The notes under the pieces were generated by a model. The model did no database searches. It was given only the letters and a program-made list of their open reading frames with translations, and was not told where the DNA came from. A stretch of DNA of 64,000 nucleotides from Rotaria macrura. Taxonomy: Eukaryota > Rotifera > Eurotatoria > Philodinida > Philodinidae. Positions 41,813-53,991 of this stretch are shown one piece after another; the stretch's first letter is position 1, and the number at the start of each line of letters is the position of its first letter. The stretch is taken from the NCBI GenBank assembly GCA_900239685.1, contig OENT01000129.1, forward strand, positions 71,247-135,246, read 5' to 3'. A program made the translations under genes and the position numbers.

Positions 41813-42188
41813 CGATATATTTTCTTTCTTCTCGTTTGTCTTCATTTCTTTTGTTCTGTGTAAATGATTCTTCTTCTATCTTTTCTTCTCCCCGAGTGTA
41901 TAATCAGTGAGAACTGAGATAGACACGACGTTATTGTTGACGCGCATAACAATCTTTATGTATGTGTGTTTCTTTGTTTGTTTGATTGATTTTTAAAAAA
42001 ACCAAAACAGAGAATATCCATATCTCATTTTCTTCTTCGATTTTGAATATGTCATTCCCATATTGAAAACATAAATTCAAATCAGACATCGAAGACAAAA
42101 GAGGAAAATGCTTATTTAATTTGATATTGACTGAGAAAAACTTTTTCAAAAATACAAAACTATGGTAGTTATTAGAGAAACCTATGGT
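41813..42188. other. Convergent 3' ends of ZC3H4-like and acyl-CoA synthetase genes
   Basis: 376 bp between two stop codons on opposite strands; both 3' UTRs must lie here. The minus strand has ATTAAATAA near 42113, a possible variant poly(A) signal. Confidence 0.5.
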
Positions 42189-44078
42189 TCATTGTTTGTT
42201 ATTATTCAATTCATTAGCCATTACTTCAGACATTTTAAATTTTTGAACTTTTCCTGTTGGTGTAACCATGAATCTATCAACAATACGAATATATTTTGGA
42301 ATTTTAAAGAAAGCAATTTTATCCGTGAGAAATTTCGAAATATCTTTCGGTTGACATTGATGTGCATTCGGTTTTAGTTTAATCCAAGCACAAATTTCTT
42401 CACCATGGCGTGTATCTGGAATCGAGAAAACTTGTGATTCACTGACACTTGGATGTTCATTGATTGCATTTTCAATTTCAATGGGATAAATGTTAACACC
42501 TCCGCGTATGATTATTTCTTTTTGACGACCAATATAATACAGATAACCATCTTCATCCATTCGACCTTCGTCACCTGTTCGGAGCCATCCCGATGGTGTT
42601 ATGGCTTCATTTGTTTTCTGTGAATCACCATAGTATCCAATCATGATGGGAAAACCACGTGCCCATATTTCACCTTGTTGACCGATCGGTAGTATGTTAC
42701 CGTCTCGATCAACTATTTTAATTTGAATACGTGGCATACATCGACCTAATGAGGAAAGACGACGTATTTCATTTTCATCACCAGTCCACATACTACTCGT
42801 TAAAATTGCGGCATTTTCTGTCATTCCATAAAGTTGCGCAACACGTTTAACAGGAAATTCCTTTTCTAATTGACGAAGAAAATCAACACTCATCGGACTA
42901 GCACCCAATCCACAATAAACTAATGAACTTAAATCATATTTTTTTCTATCTGGATGAGATAATATATCTCGAAAAATAATTGGAGCACCAATCATAGCTG
43001 TACATTTTTCTTCATGTATTGCTCGCATACTAGCCACAGGATCAGGTAAAATAGCAGGAAAAACTATTTGACATTTTGCTGTTGCTACACTGAGTACACC
43101 AACTGCTTCAGAAAATATGTGAAACATCGGAATGGGCGCACAAAGACGTAAAAAAAACGATCCGAGATGTTCCGTTAAACCTTGTGACATGTTAAGCATA
43201 GAAAAATTTGATATTGTTGCTGCTTTTGGATGTCCTGTTGTACCTGATGTATAATATATTGCAACCGGTGAATCAGGATCAATAGATATTTGTCGTTCGT
43301 TTGACTTTGTGTGAGATATTTTAGCACCATGTTCTAGCAAATCATTGTATGAATGCATCGATGACGGTACCGATGTTGGATTACCAGTAACAATTATATG
43401 TTTCAATGATGGCAATTTTTTTAATGATAATTCTCTTGTACATGATTGTTGGTCAATGTCGGGCACAAGCCGACGAAATATTGATAATGAATCAATCGTT
43501 TTCACAGATGGTGAAAGAAGAATACCTTTACATCCAACTTTATTAATGCAATATTCAAGTTCACGTTCTACATAACCGGGATTTATGTTTACCTTTAAAA
43601 AGAAAATAGATTCAAACGAACAGTTATGTCATGACTAACTTTGATAAGACCTAATTTCGATGCAACAAATGACATTGTAACATTTTCAGGTGTATTGGGT
43701 AACCAAACAGCAAATCGATCATTTTTTTCAAAACCTAACTCAAGGAGTGAAGCAGCTATACAATCAACTTCATATTTGAATGATTGATATGTATATCGTT
43801 TATTTTCATCTAAGAATAATCTATTGTGAAAAATTAAATATGAATAAGAACATACTTTTAAAGACATAACATTCGTGATTAGGATATTTGTTAGCTATTT
43901 CATCAAAATTTTGACTTAATGTTTTATAAATGAATGGAAGTGAGGATGCATGATGACAATAGCTCGATGTTAGTTTTGTCGATGATGATGCTGTTGATGA
44001 ATATTGTTTATTCAATCGAAAACTGGTCCAAATTGAAGAAGGTCGAATAAAACCTTGTTTTATAGCATTGATTCGCAT
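42189..44078 (-). CDS. ACSF2: Acyl-CoA synthetase, ACSF2-like, mitochondrial
   Basis: Minus-strand exons 43856-44078, 43640-43809, 42189-43592 join in phase to 598 aa (human ACSF2 615). ANL-superfamily enzyme that activates medium-chain fatty acids to acyl-CoA through an acyl-AMP. Seen: an Arg/Ser/Thr-rich N-terminus without acids for the first 45 residues, fitting a mitochondrial presequence; PGYVERELEYCINKVGCK; P-loop YYTSGTTGHPKAA (about 244-256); QLYGMTEN; GWLRTGDEGRMDEDGYLYYIGRQKEIIIRGG hinge region (42.5-42.6 kb); catalytic Lys of TPTGKVQK at about 579. The acceptor at 43809 is chosen because the nearer upstream AG gives a frame with a stop. The large last exon contrasts with the intron-rich neighbours. 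Divergent from Abl. Confidence 0.92.
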
Positions 44079-46541
44079 GCTTAACTGGTATCAGTAGTTA
44101 ATAAAATGCCAAGCACGTTTACTTGTTTTTTCTATATATAATAAGATAAGATGTATTCTTATCAATCATTACACAAATTTCACATATGCTTCTCTGGTGA
44201 TTTTACGTGGATCTTATGATGCTCGATGAGAAATTCATACAAAACAAAAGAACGAATCGAAGAATATAATATCATTTTCCATGTGTATCAAATGAATAAT
44301 CAAAAAATCGTATTGCTAGTGTTATACCCATATATCTTGCTTGATTCTATAAATTGAAATATTTCTAATCATGAAATAGTGCACGAAATTCTGTACTAAA
44401 CGGTACTTTTTATAGAATGTATAGACTCTCTATGATTTTCTTTTAAATTCAAAATAGTCGTACTATGAAATTAAGAGAAAAATATCTAAAATTTTCTCCG
44501 TAAACATATACGAAGCATGCCATTGCATATATGACTGATGTGCTTTGCTTCAGAATTGCAATCAATCTGGTAGATTTTCTCCCGATTGAAAAACAAATCA
44601 AATATATAGATATGACAATTATTTCTTCTAATAAAATTTATGGACAAGCAAATTTTATAGTCTTATTGGCATAGTCGACCTATTTTGTTTTGCTCGTCTA
44701 CTCCTATGGCAATTCTATTATAGAATAAAACTACAAGCATTACAAAGTGTAATAAAATCGGTGATAAATGAATTGAGCTTATATATATATCGTACATGTT
44801 TCGTAGAAGAGCAAATTAGGTTCTGATTGTGGTTCCTACAGACACATTTTGTTTTGTCTAAAAAGCATGAGAGCGAGTGAAATTAAATTTGCGAAATATG
44901 ATAACCAATCAATGTGTAATTGGCACTTTTTTTCACTCTATAAAGATGTATCGTAAATATTTATCTTTGACAAGTCAAGAACAACATATGTGTGAAGAGG
45001 AGATGAAATTACTTACTGATGATTTGTGCCTATTTGAATGGATAAAGAAAAATGACTGTTTTCGAAGTCATTCTTTTTCATCTGGAAATACTTATTAAAA
45101 CTGTTGATCATTGGCGCGATTGGATAGGTCTAAAACATGTACTAGTGTGTCGAATCAGCTCAGCAATTCTTGACCGGTAACAAGCTTCAATTATTAAAAA
45201 ACACTTGAGAAAGGACGTACAGCGTTTATAACCTGATCTTTTTGAATAGATAATTTTCGAATTTGATTTTCTTTTTCTTTTTTATATACAGTGAATGGTT
45301 TTTTTTTATTGAAAAATGATCCACGATTATTTTGAATCTGTAGTTTTTCGTTCGATAAAATGAGGCAGATATTTCGAAGGAAACTTTGTACCTAACATAT
45401 TAAGTCTGTTGGATGAAAAAAATTCATAGGTTGATTCGTTTTTACCGATTTCGCCGAGGGAGAGAACTATTTCGAGACCGTCAAGATTGGATCGGTTGAG
45501 TGCGCTCGGATTAGTTACAAATTCGGCTTTTATTGTACAGCATCCATATATGCGTTCTGCAGTTTATGATTTGATGGAAACAAGTTAGATGCATTGCGTA
45601 TCTAATCGTTTTCATCAAGAAATTCCGTGAAATGATCAGTACAAGCGTTTTAACTTCAAATAATATGTCTGAGATTTTTAGTGAGGTTTCCAAGATTACG
45701 GAATGTATTAACAGAATGATCTATAGTGTTATCTACATACATCTAACAACTCTGTCATTGCAGTTGGAATGATAGTTTTTCTTATTAGCAGCACCATTCT
45801 AACCTGTCTATTACATACACATAGATCCTACTCGATCCTTCAGAGAATTGTGTAGATGGGATCTGAATGCAAAAAGAAAATCTTTGCTCTCATATATTAT
45901 GTTTAGATAATCATCTTCATTGTAAATAATCAATATCTAAATGAGAAATTTTGTTGCAAAACTAACAAACTGAATCCATACCTCATATCTACTGTGTTCT
46001 TATTCTTACTATTAGAAATGATTTCATAAAACTTTTCATTTGATATGTTCACTGTTTGCTTTTAAATGATATCTACTGAAATACGATTTGATTTTTGCCA
46101 ATACACGAGTCTATTTTACATGTATGTTTGTATCGACGTTCATTACTTGAAATCTGTATCTACATCGAGACTTTGAATCGTCATATCTATCAATATCATG
46201 CCACCTGTATTCTTAATTATATATCAACTAGGCGATATGATTGCTGAACAGTGACATCTAGTCAATAAATTGTATGATTCGAAGATTGGATACCTGTGAC
46301 AAGAACATGTGAGTCATATTCTTTTGCTTGCGGACACTCTCGAAAAAGCTGATTGTCCAAGGAGAGAGGCCGAAAGAAAAACAGACAGTTAACTGTACAC
46401 ACTCTATCCTCGATCGTCATTGCTTATTTTTGTTTATTTATCTTGACAGAGGGATCTCAGATACGTTTTTTTTTGTACTCATCTCATATGGATATTTTTC
46501 ATGTGTATTAAGTCCAATGTTGAACAATTGTTTTTATTCCA
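44079..46541. other. Divergent intergenic region, ACSF2-like / Abl
   Basis: 2.46 kb between starts on opposite strands; must hold both promoters. Only short open frames with no recognisable product, no tRNA and no clear transposon ends. Confidence 0.45.
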
Positions 46542-49500
46542 ATGGGCAATCAAAGTATAAAAGATTCAAGTACACGTGCATCGCCCAACTTAAAAAGTCG
46601 TCGTTCTTTATCAAAACCATTTCTCAATCTATCCGGTTCACATACAGAATCCCCATTGATATCGACATCATCCATTGCAACAACACACACCAATCTTGAT
46701 GATATATCAATTCATAGTCAAGGTAGTTTATTCAAATATATACATATTTCATGTTTTAGCATATCATAACACATACAGAAAATATTCCATTGTTCACATT
46801 CCAAATTGAGACACAGAAAAAGAAAAAGAGAGAGAGAGGGGGCAGAGACAGTGAGATATATTGTAAAAGAAAGAAGAAATATTTCGCTTTTTTTATACGT
46901 TTTCATATCGACAGATGTCACGAAAAAAATTGTCTGCAAATAATAAATTAAAATTATTTTCAGGTTCATTTCGTTCGACACCATGTGGAACATTGGCACA
47001 TATTCAATCGCAACAAAGTAACAATGGAAATTTCGATTGTTTAACAGCTGAAAAACGTTGGTTATCACGAGAATTATTATTAACACAGAACGATACCACA
47101 ACAACATCATTCATTGGTGTTGCTAGTTGTAGTGGTAGTAATAATAATAACAGCATTACATCAACGACTTGTCCATTACATCATCATCGTACAAATGCAA
47201 CAAATGATGGAATCTATATCGCTTGTTTACCATTCAATGCAAGCGATGATAAACAATTATCATTAGCTGTTGGAGAACATTTGACTATTGTTAATTATCA
47301 TGATAGAAATCATGATTGGGTTGAAGTACGAAATAGTCAAGGTCAAATTGGTTGGGTACCACAAGTATTTATTAAACCATTGTCATCATTAGATAGACAT
47401 TCGTGGTTTCATGGAAAAGTATCTAGATGTGAAGCTGAGTATTTATTAACACAAGGAATCAATGGAAGTAAGTTAACATATTATTTTTATATGTAGATAT
47501 AATAAAGTGTTTCATCGTCCTCGAAGACACTTGATTTTTATGTCTATACATTATCTATTTGAAGAAAGTAGCATTCTTTCAAACATACTAGAAAGTATTC
47601 TTTGTTTGTTTGTTTTTCTCCGCTTCTACTTTTTCGATCATGCAAAGTAATCGTTTTAGTGTACTCATGCGTTTTCTTGTGTTGTTCAGAAGAAGAGCAT
47701 GACAGGGCCGGATTCTTTTTGCAGTGACCTTTGTTACTATTATATAAAATAGTCCTTACATTGTAAAAGCGACATTTTTCGAAACATGAACTTTTCTTCG
47801 CCTCAAAAAAAAGTGTAAATATTTAAGAAACAAAGGGATTTACCATGCTCTTTCAAACAGAAAAAAAGAAATTAAATGTGCAGAACAAAAGCCCACGGAG
47901 AATTTCAACTTGTTCAATGAACTATTCTTAACCCTCTGTATATTCGATGTATGTCGAATAGAACATGAAACTTACATTTAAACCGTACGCACAAACACGT
48001 CCTGAGGCTGATCAGAACATTTTTGTCAAAATTGATGAGAAACAGTGGCGTGCCAGTGAATCGTTCCGTACTCGAGATGCCTCTTCGAAAGCAGATGAAA
48101 CTGGTAAATACACTTGAATTGTTGTAAATGTCATAACGAATAATTATGACTATTGACATATGAGAAAGCCCAAGTGTTTCAGTTTGAATTTTAAATATCG
48201 AAAGAAAAATGTCTATGAACGAGATATGCCCTTGACAAATTCGATTGAATTTATTTCATTTTCGCTGTTGAATACGTTGTGAGAGCAACGAAGAACTCCA
48301 AATTAGCCTTTATTCACCTTTCTTAACATAAAAATATTCTCGACTGAGGACGGCTTCACAAACTGAATGCAACAATGTTTTACTTTTTACAATTTCACCA
48401 TATAGTGGAGACACGAACAGATAGATCATATGTTAAAGAATAAATCGGTTTCATTATTGAGATTACACTACTATGTCTTAACTCTATATCTCTTATTAAT
48501 TAATGACGTACTTTTGTGTTTTCTTTTCTATTCAAGGTTTTCTTGTCCGTGATAGTGAAACTGTTCCAGGTCAATTATCTATAAGTCTTCGATATGATGG
48601 TCGAATATACCATTATCGTATAAATACAGATGAAAATGGTCAATATTATGTATCGACGGAACTACGTTTCTCAACTTTGCAACAATTAATTCATCATCAT
48701 TCAATTACAACTGACGGTCTTGTTCATCTATTACAATATCCAATAAATAAACATAAAATTCAACCGGCACTATTTAAAATTGATGATAAATGGGAAATCC
48801 CACGATCAGAAATAGCCATGAAACAAAAACTAGGCGGTGGGCAATACGGAGAAGTTTACGAAGCATTATGGAAACGCTATAATAAAGTTGTTGCTGTTAA
48901 AACACTAAAAGAAACAATGAGTTTGCAAGATTTCTTAGAAGAAGCCGATGTTATGAAAGATTTAAAACATCCGAATCTAGTACAATTGCTTGGCATATGT
49001 ACACTGGAACCACCGTACTATATTATAACAGAATTCATGCCACACGGCTGTCTACTTGATTATTTAAAACGACGACCACGTACTGAACTTACATCAACTG
49101 TGTTGATGTATATGGCTGGACAAGTTGCTTCAGCAATGACGTATTTAGAAGCTAAAAATTTTATTCATCGAGATTTAGGTAAAACAAAAATAAACCTAGC
49201 AATTGATAGAAAATATTATTCACTTTGTTCTCTTCATCTTTTGTATTTAGCTGCACGAAATTGTCTTGTGGGAGATAATCATGTTGTTAAAGTTGGTGAT
49301 TTTGGTTTAGCTCGTCTCGTGAAATGTGAAGATCATTACACAGCTAAACATGGTGCTAAATTTCCAATTAAATGGACAGGTAGATAAAAGAAAACAAAAA
49401 CAAAATTGTGTTTTTATATTCCTATTCTTGTTTTTCAAGCACCCGAAGGTTTGGAGCGAAATCAATTTTCAACGAAATCTGATGTATGGAGGTAAGCTAT

Positions 49501-52500
49501 AAAAATGAACCATGATTCGCTGCATTTTCGATTCGAATTAGAATCTTAAAAAATGCATGTAAAATCATAGAGGCTCCTGTGAAAGTGATGACGATTCTTC
49601 TTTTTTAGAGATCTGTAATCAAACATTTTCAGCTAAACTGATGATAAAAAAACCATTCTGATCATACCCGATCGAATTCATTACATTGAAAAATTCCTTG
49701 ACTCGATTTTGATGAACAGAACATTTTGAAATATGACTAAAACGATATGACGTTTTTCAATAGAATAAGAGTTGAAGCAATCTTATTTATCGAATATCCT
49801 ATTAGAATATCATGAAAACTGATTCTTCTTCACGATGATTTGTTCTCTTACAATATTCATGATTACTCCGAATATTTTACTCTGTAATTTTATCTTCTAG
49901 TTTTTCCATTCTTCTGTGGGAAATTGCTACCTATGGTGCTAGTCCATATCCGAAAATCGAACTTTGTCAAGTATTTGATCATCTTCGAGTAAGTTGAATG
50001 AAATCAAATGACACATAGAAATTCAATGAAAATAATTCTTGTTCATTTGAAAAGGCTGGTAATCGAATGGATCGTCCATCTGGCTGTCCAATTGATGTAT
50101 ATAATCTAATGCAAAACTGTATACTTTATCATGAACGATTCATTGAATAGAATTTCTTGGAACGTTTTCATTTTCGTCATTTAGGTTGGCGATGGAATCC
50201 AGATGAAAGGCCAACGTTCAAAGAAATTCATTCTGACCTTGAAAGTATGACTACAGTCGGATTTAATACTCAAGAGAATGGTAGATATTTTTCATATGTA
50301 TGAGAACAAGAAATGCATGTTCGTAATCTTTTAGGAACATCGAAAATACTCTCGGCAAATGAATTTTGTTCGAATTCTAATCGACCTCGAACTGGTCCAT
50401 CTCTTCCACCTCCTCGACCACCGGCTCGTACATGTTCATTTTCTAGTGTCACATCACCACCACCTCCACCTGCTGCAGCTCATCAATCGATTCTTGCACG
50501 TTTTCTTTCGTCACCTCGTCCGAAACTATCGACCGATCAACACCAAACGCCCATTACCGAAGATCCGAATGAACAAACATTGCCAACTATTGTTCAACAT
50601 CAACTTCAACAACAACAGCAGCAGCAACCATTACGTGATCGTCCAAGAAATTTGAACCCTGAAGCACGACTATCGACATTTAGTAAAAAACAAGCACCAT
50701 TGCCAATAACGACACCACTTCCAAATTCATTTTCAACGACAACATTTGTTGGACATAATCATTTAACAACAACAACAACAACAAACGGAGTTGAGCCATT
50801 AAATAATGTTGTTTGTGATAGTGTTCAACGACCTACACCCCCACGAAAACCTTGCCGAGATGGATCGACGAAAGTGAAGTCACATAAAAAATCATCAAAG
50901 TAATTAATTCTTTATTTTTTTTCTTGACCGATGGAACTAGTTTCGACGAGGAAACGTTTTTTGAAGATAGTCAACAATAACCTGATACTCGATCTTCAAT
51001 CAAATTCATGATTTCTTGTCTGAATTCGACTTCTGCTTTTGAAGAATGTCCATGAGTACTTTCGTTATATATATATATATATATGTATATCTGACAATGA
51101 GTAGATGTATGTTGACAAAGTATTCCGTATTCGGTTGATAAATCGATCATTGAATTCTTTTTGTTTCTATTGATGAATGTCAAGGAAATCGTAAATGGAT
51201 CTGTGTACAATTACATCTATGGAAAAGAAAATCTGTAAGAAACACTTATGTAATAGTTATCTTCTACACGAGGTTCGAACTTAGAAATATTATTGCTAGT
51301 CCAGTCCGATTATATTCGGTTACGTAAAGTTGCTTCGTCGTTCCGGGGGGCGGGAACTGAAATTTTCAAAATCTCTATTGAGTTTATGGAACATTTTGTA
51401 TTCATCACTAAAGTCTCTTAACCCTTTCCGGCCGGCTACCAGAAGAACGAGTGCAAAGAAATCTTCTCCATTGTATTTAGACTTGAGTCCCTGCGTAGAT
51501 ATCGAAAATCTAGTATTCGATTCCGGGAAGATGGTGCATCACAAAACCACTTGATGTTACCTTTTGGTCACATCCTGCGGTAACGGTACAAGCATGACAA
51601 AAAAGTAATCTTTTTTCTATTTAAAGGAGTTTGATGGTTTCTACTGTTTCTTAACTCATACCTTGAAACTGGAATGAAGACTTTGTTTCTACCTCTTCTC
51701 TCAATTCCTCAACTCAGTTATCGCTAGAATATCGTGAAACGTCAAGGAATTATACAAAATTTGCATATTTTCTTGAAATAAGACTCAGAATTTAGAGAAG
51801 TTCTGGAAGTTTTCGAACTAGATTGTATTATAACGTTGAGAATCACTGCTAGATGCTTCGAAAACTCCCAAAAATTCTCTAAATTTTTAGTCTTATCTCA
51901 AGAAAGCAGGGAAATTTTGTATACTTCCAATGTCTTTCACAATATTCTTAGAATAACTAAGTTGAGGCATCGACAGAAAAGATAGAAACATAATCTTTCT
52001 TCTAATTTCAAGGAATTGATTAAGAAAAAGTATAAACCGTCAAACCCCTCTAGGTAGAAAAAAAAGATCAATTGCTTTATATGTTTGTACCGTTGCTGCC
52101 GGATTTGAGCAAAAGGTAACATTCTTGTTTTTTACTGTATGATTCACTACTGAAACACTGCCATTAGTAGTGACGAAAACCGGCAATCTATCAACAAAAG
52201 CTTTGAAATTAGTGCTTCGAATATCGACTTTAATTAGATGTTCGAAACAGTGAGAGATCAGACTGCGTGGATTCCCCATGGTTCTCAATTCTCATGATGC
52301 TGCTTTGAGAAAGCAAAGTACATTTATTTGGAATGAAAGATGAACAAATTGTACCATCGTTACCCTTAATTATCATGCTATCAGAACGATATTCAACACA
52401 AGTTTGTAACAGTTTTTGATAAAACAGTTTCAAAATGTGTCCGTTTGGTACCATCCGGCTGGAAAGGGTTAATGTGCATAGTTTCCACTAATCTTTTAAC

Positions 52501-53350
52501 AAAGGATTATAAGAACACTAGGTAGTATCTATAGAAGAAGAGTGACTGATAATCAGAAGAGAACGTCTCAGAATATGTCATGCGTTACTGATCGTATCAT
52601 TTCTAATATTTTTCTGATTCGCTTGGTTTTCTCTTTAGAGGCAAATCTAATGCTTCCATTGATAGTGTCACATCTTCCTCGAGTACAAATTTAACAGAGA
52701 CGAAAACTCCTGAACATCAAAATTCATCTTCCAATTCTTCATCGACAACACCTGAATTTTGTCGTATACATCTTCGACAAACACCAAATATATCGAATTC
52801 AAAAACTTCAACTGAATCCGAATCAACAAGTGAATCAGTTCCGTCATCTGTTGGCATGGCAATACGTTTATTTTCTGAATATGCCTCGAGTCGTTGTCAA
52901 GATACGAAAGTTAATTCAAGTACAACATCAACAAACGCCACCATATCAGATACTGAATCATTATCAGATGCAATACGATCTTTACTTGAAACAGTTCAAT
53001 TATTAATGAAATACATACGACAAGTACAAAAGAATCGACAAAGTAAATTAATTATGTCAACATCAACAATGACAATTGATGATAATGATGTAGTTAATGG
53101 AAAAAATCCATCGTCTATGCCAACGACAATAACATTAGTGAATGATTTAAATCTATTTGGTGATCGTTGTTTAGAATTATCTAAATTAATTCAGCCACAA
53201 ATAGCATTTAAACTACGGGAACATATACAAAATATAAAAGATATATCAAAACCATTATTTGACAATGATGATAATCGTGATGAAACAAATATCTTTTCAC
53301 AAATGACTAGAATTTTACAAGATATTAAAATAATTCTCGACAAATTATAA
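46542..53350 (+). CDS. ABL: Abl-family non-receptor tyrosine kinase
   Basis: Exons 46542-46722, 46964-47467, 48537-49178, 49251-49379, 49440-49491, 49901-49988, 50055-50118, 50185-50280, 50335-50899, 52639-53350 join in phase to 1,010 aa (human ABL1 1,130). Cytoplasmic/nuclear tyrosine kinase controlling actin dynamics. Order: MGNQ start with Gly2 for myristoylation; SH3 about 143-200; SH2 about 207-298 ([16 protein letters not shown] with Arg233); kinase about 322-575 ([16 protein letters not shown] Lys350, IITEF with Thr gatekeeper, FIHRDLAARN, DFG 459-461, activation-loop Tyr472 in [20 protein letters not shown]); Pro-rich region with [14 protein letters not shown] and PTPPRKP; F-actin-binding helical domain in the last exon. 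A second in-frame ATG at 46915 may start a non-myristoylated form. Intron 50900-52638 holds a transposable element. Confidence 0.96.
47468..48536 (+). other. Long Abl intron inside the SH2 domain
   Basis: 1,069 bp between GTAAGT and TTCAAG. No exon, RNA gene or repeat family recognised. Confidence 0.5.
49492..49900 (+). other. Abl intron, nothing recognised
   Basis: 409 bp between GTAAGC and TTCTAG, splitting the codon of the Ser after DVW in the kinase domain. Confidence 0.5.
51422..52468 (+). mobile_element. TTAA-flanked palindromic (foldback) transposable element, piggyBac-like ends
   Basis: The element is bounded by TTAA at 51418-51421 and 52469-52472. Its ends are imperfect terminal inverted repeats: left CCCTTTCCGGCCGGCTACC, right end in reverse complement CCCTTTCCAGCCGGATGGTACC. 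TTAA target duplication plus CCC-start ends are piggyBac-superfamily hallmarks. Inside, a long inverted repeat of about 275 bp per arm (about 51550-51821 and 51850-52125, loop about 28 bp) fills half the element. The arms are about 75-80% alike by eye. No transposase is encoded; the open frames on the minus strand (52.04-52.45 kb) are not recognised. It lies wholly in the Abl intron 50900-52638. Superfamily assignment is inference. Confidence 0.7.
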
Positions 53351-53991
53351 ATATTCTTCTCTTATCTGTATGAATGACTATTTTGTATATTTATTCTAAG
53401 TCATTTATGGTTGCTTTATACTGCAATTATTTCTCGTTGTCTTCTTTTTCTTCCTCGTTTCTTTTTCGTCAGATGATCTCATCCTTTTGTTTTTTTTTTC
53501 ATACTCGCCTTTGTGCATTATAATACTTGTTGTTCTTCAGGGATATTTAAATCATTAGGCTTAGAGAGATCTTCTTTTCTGCATTTGCTATTTTTTAGCA
53601 TGAATTCATGGATATGTGTGTGTGTGTGTATGTAAATGTTATTGAAAATGTGGTTTTTCTTTTTTTGATGTGCTTTCAATATTTACTACTGTGTTGCTTT
53701 TTCCATGTATGTGGCAAAATCTTTATTGTCAAATCGAACTTAAACATGATCCTTTTTTCTCTTCGGATTAAAAAGCAAACAAAAAAAGAAAAGAGAAATT
53801 CTGTCTCAAAATGTAAAAAAATGTTTCTTCCTAAATGTTTCATACATCTTTGAAATAATACTTAATAGTTAGGAGATAATACTTTGTACAAGAAAATACA
53901 TGCTCTAGAAAAATTAATTCTTGTTGTTTTACTTTCTCAATAAAAGTAATTTTTTCGATTTTGTTTGTTTACTTTTGGATATGTTAATGTC
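53351..53991. other. Intergenic region Abl-BCKDK
   Basis: 641 bp with a (TG)n run near 53615-53630 and T-rich tracts; holds the Abl 3' UTR and the next promoter. AATAAA occurs at 53940-53945 on the plus strand, a possible late Abl signal. Confidence 0.4.

Noticed and set aside
42189..42377. Plus-strand open frames under the acyl-CoA synthetase exon
   Set aside because: Shadow of the minus-strand gene.
51265..51290. GGTTCGAAC, a box B-like sequence in the Abl intron
   Set aside because: No box A or cloverleaf partner within tRNA distance upstream, so not called a tRNA or SINE.
52040..52454. Minus-strand open frames inside the TTAA element as a transposase
   Set aside because: Two short overlapping frames without the acidic catalytic motifs or length of a piggyBac transposase; the element is treated as non-autonomous.
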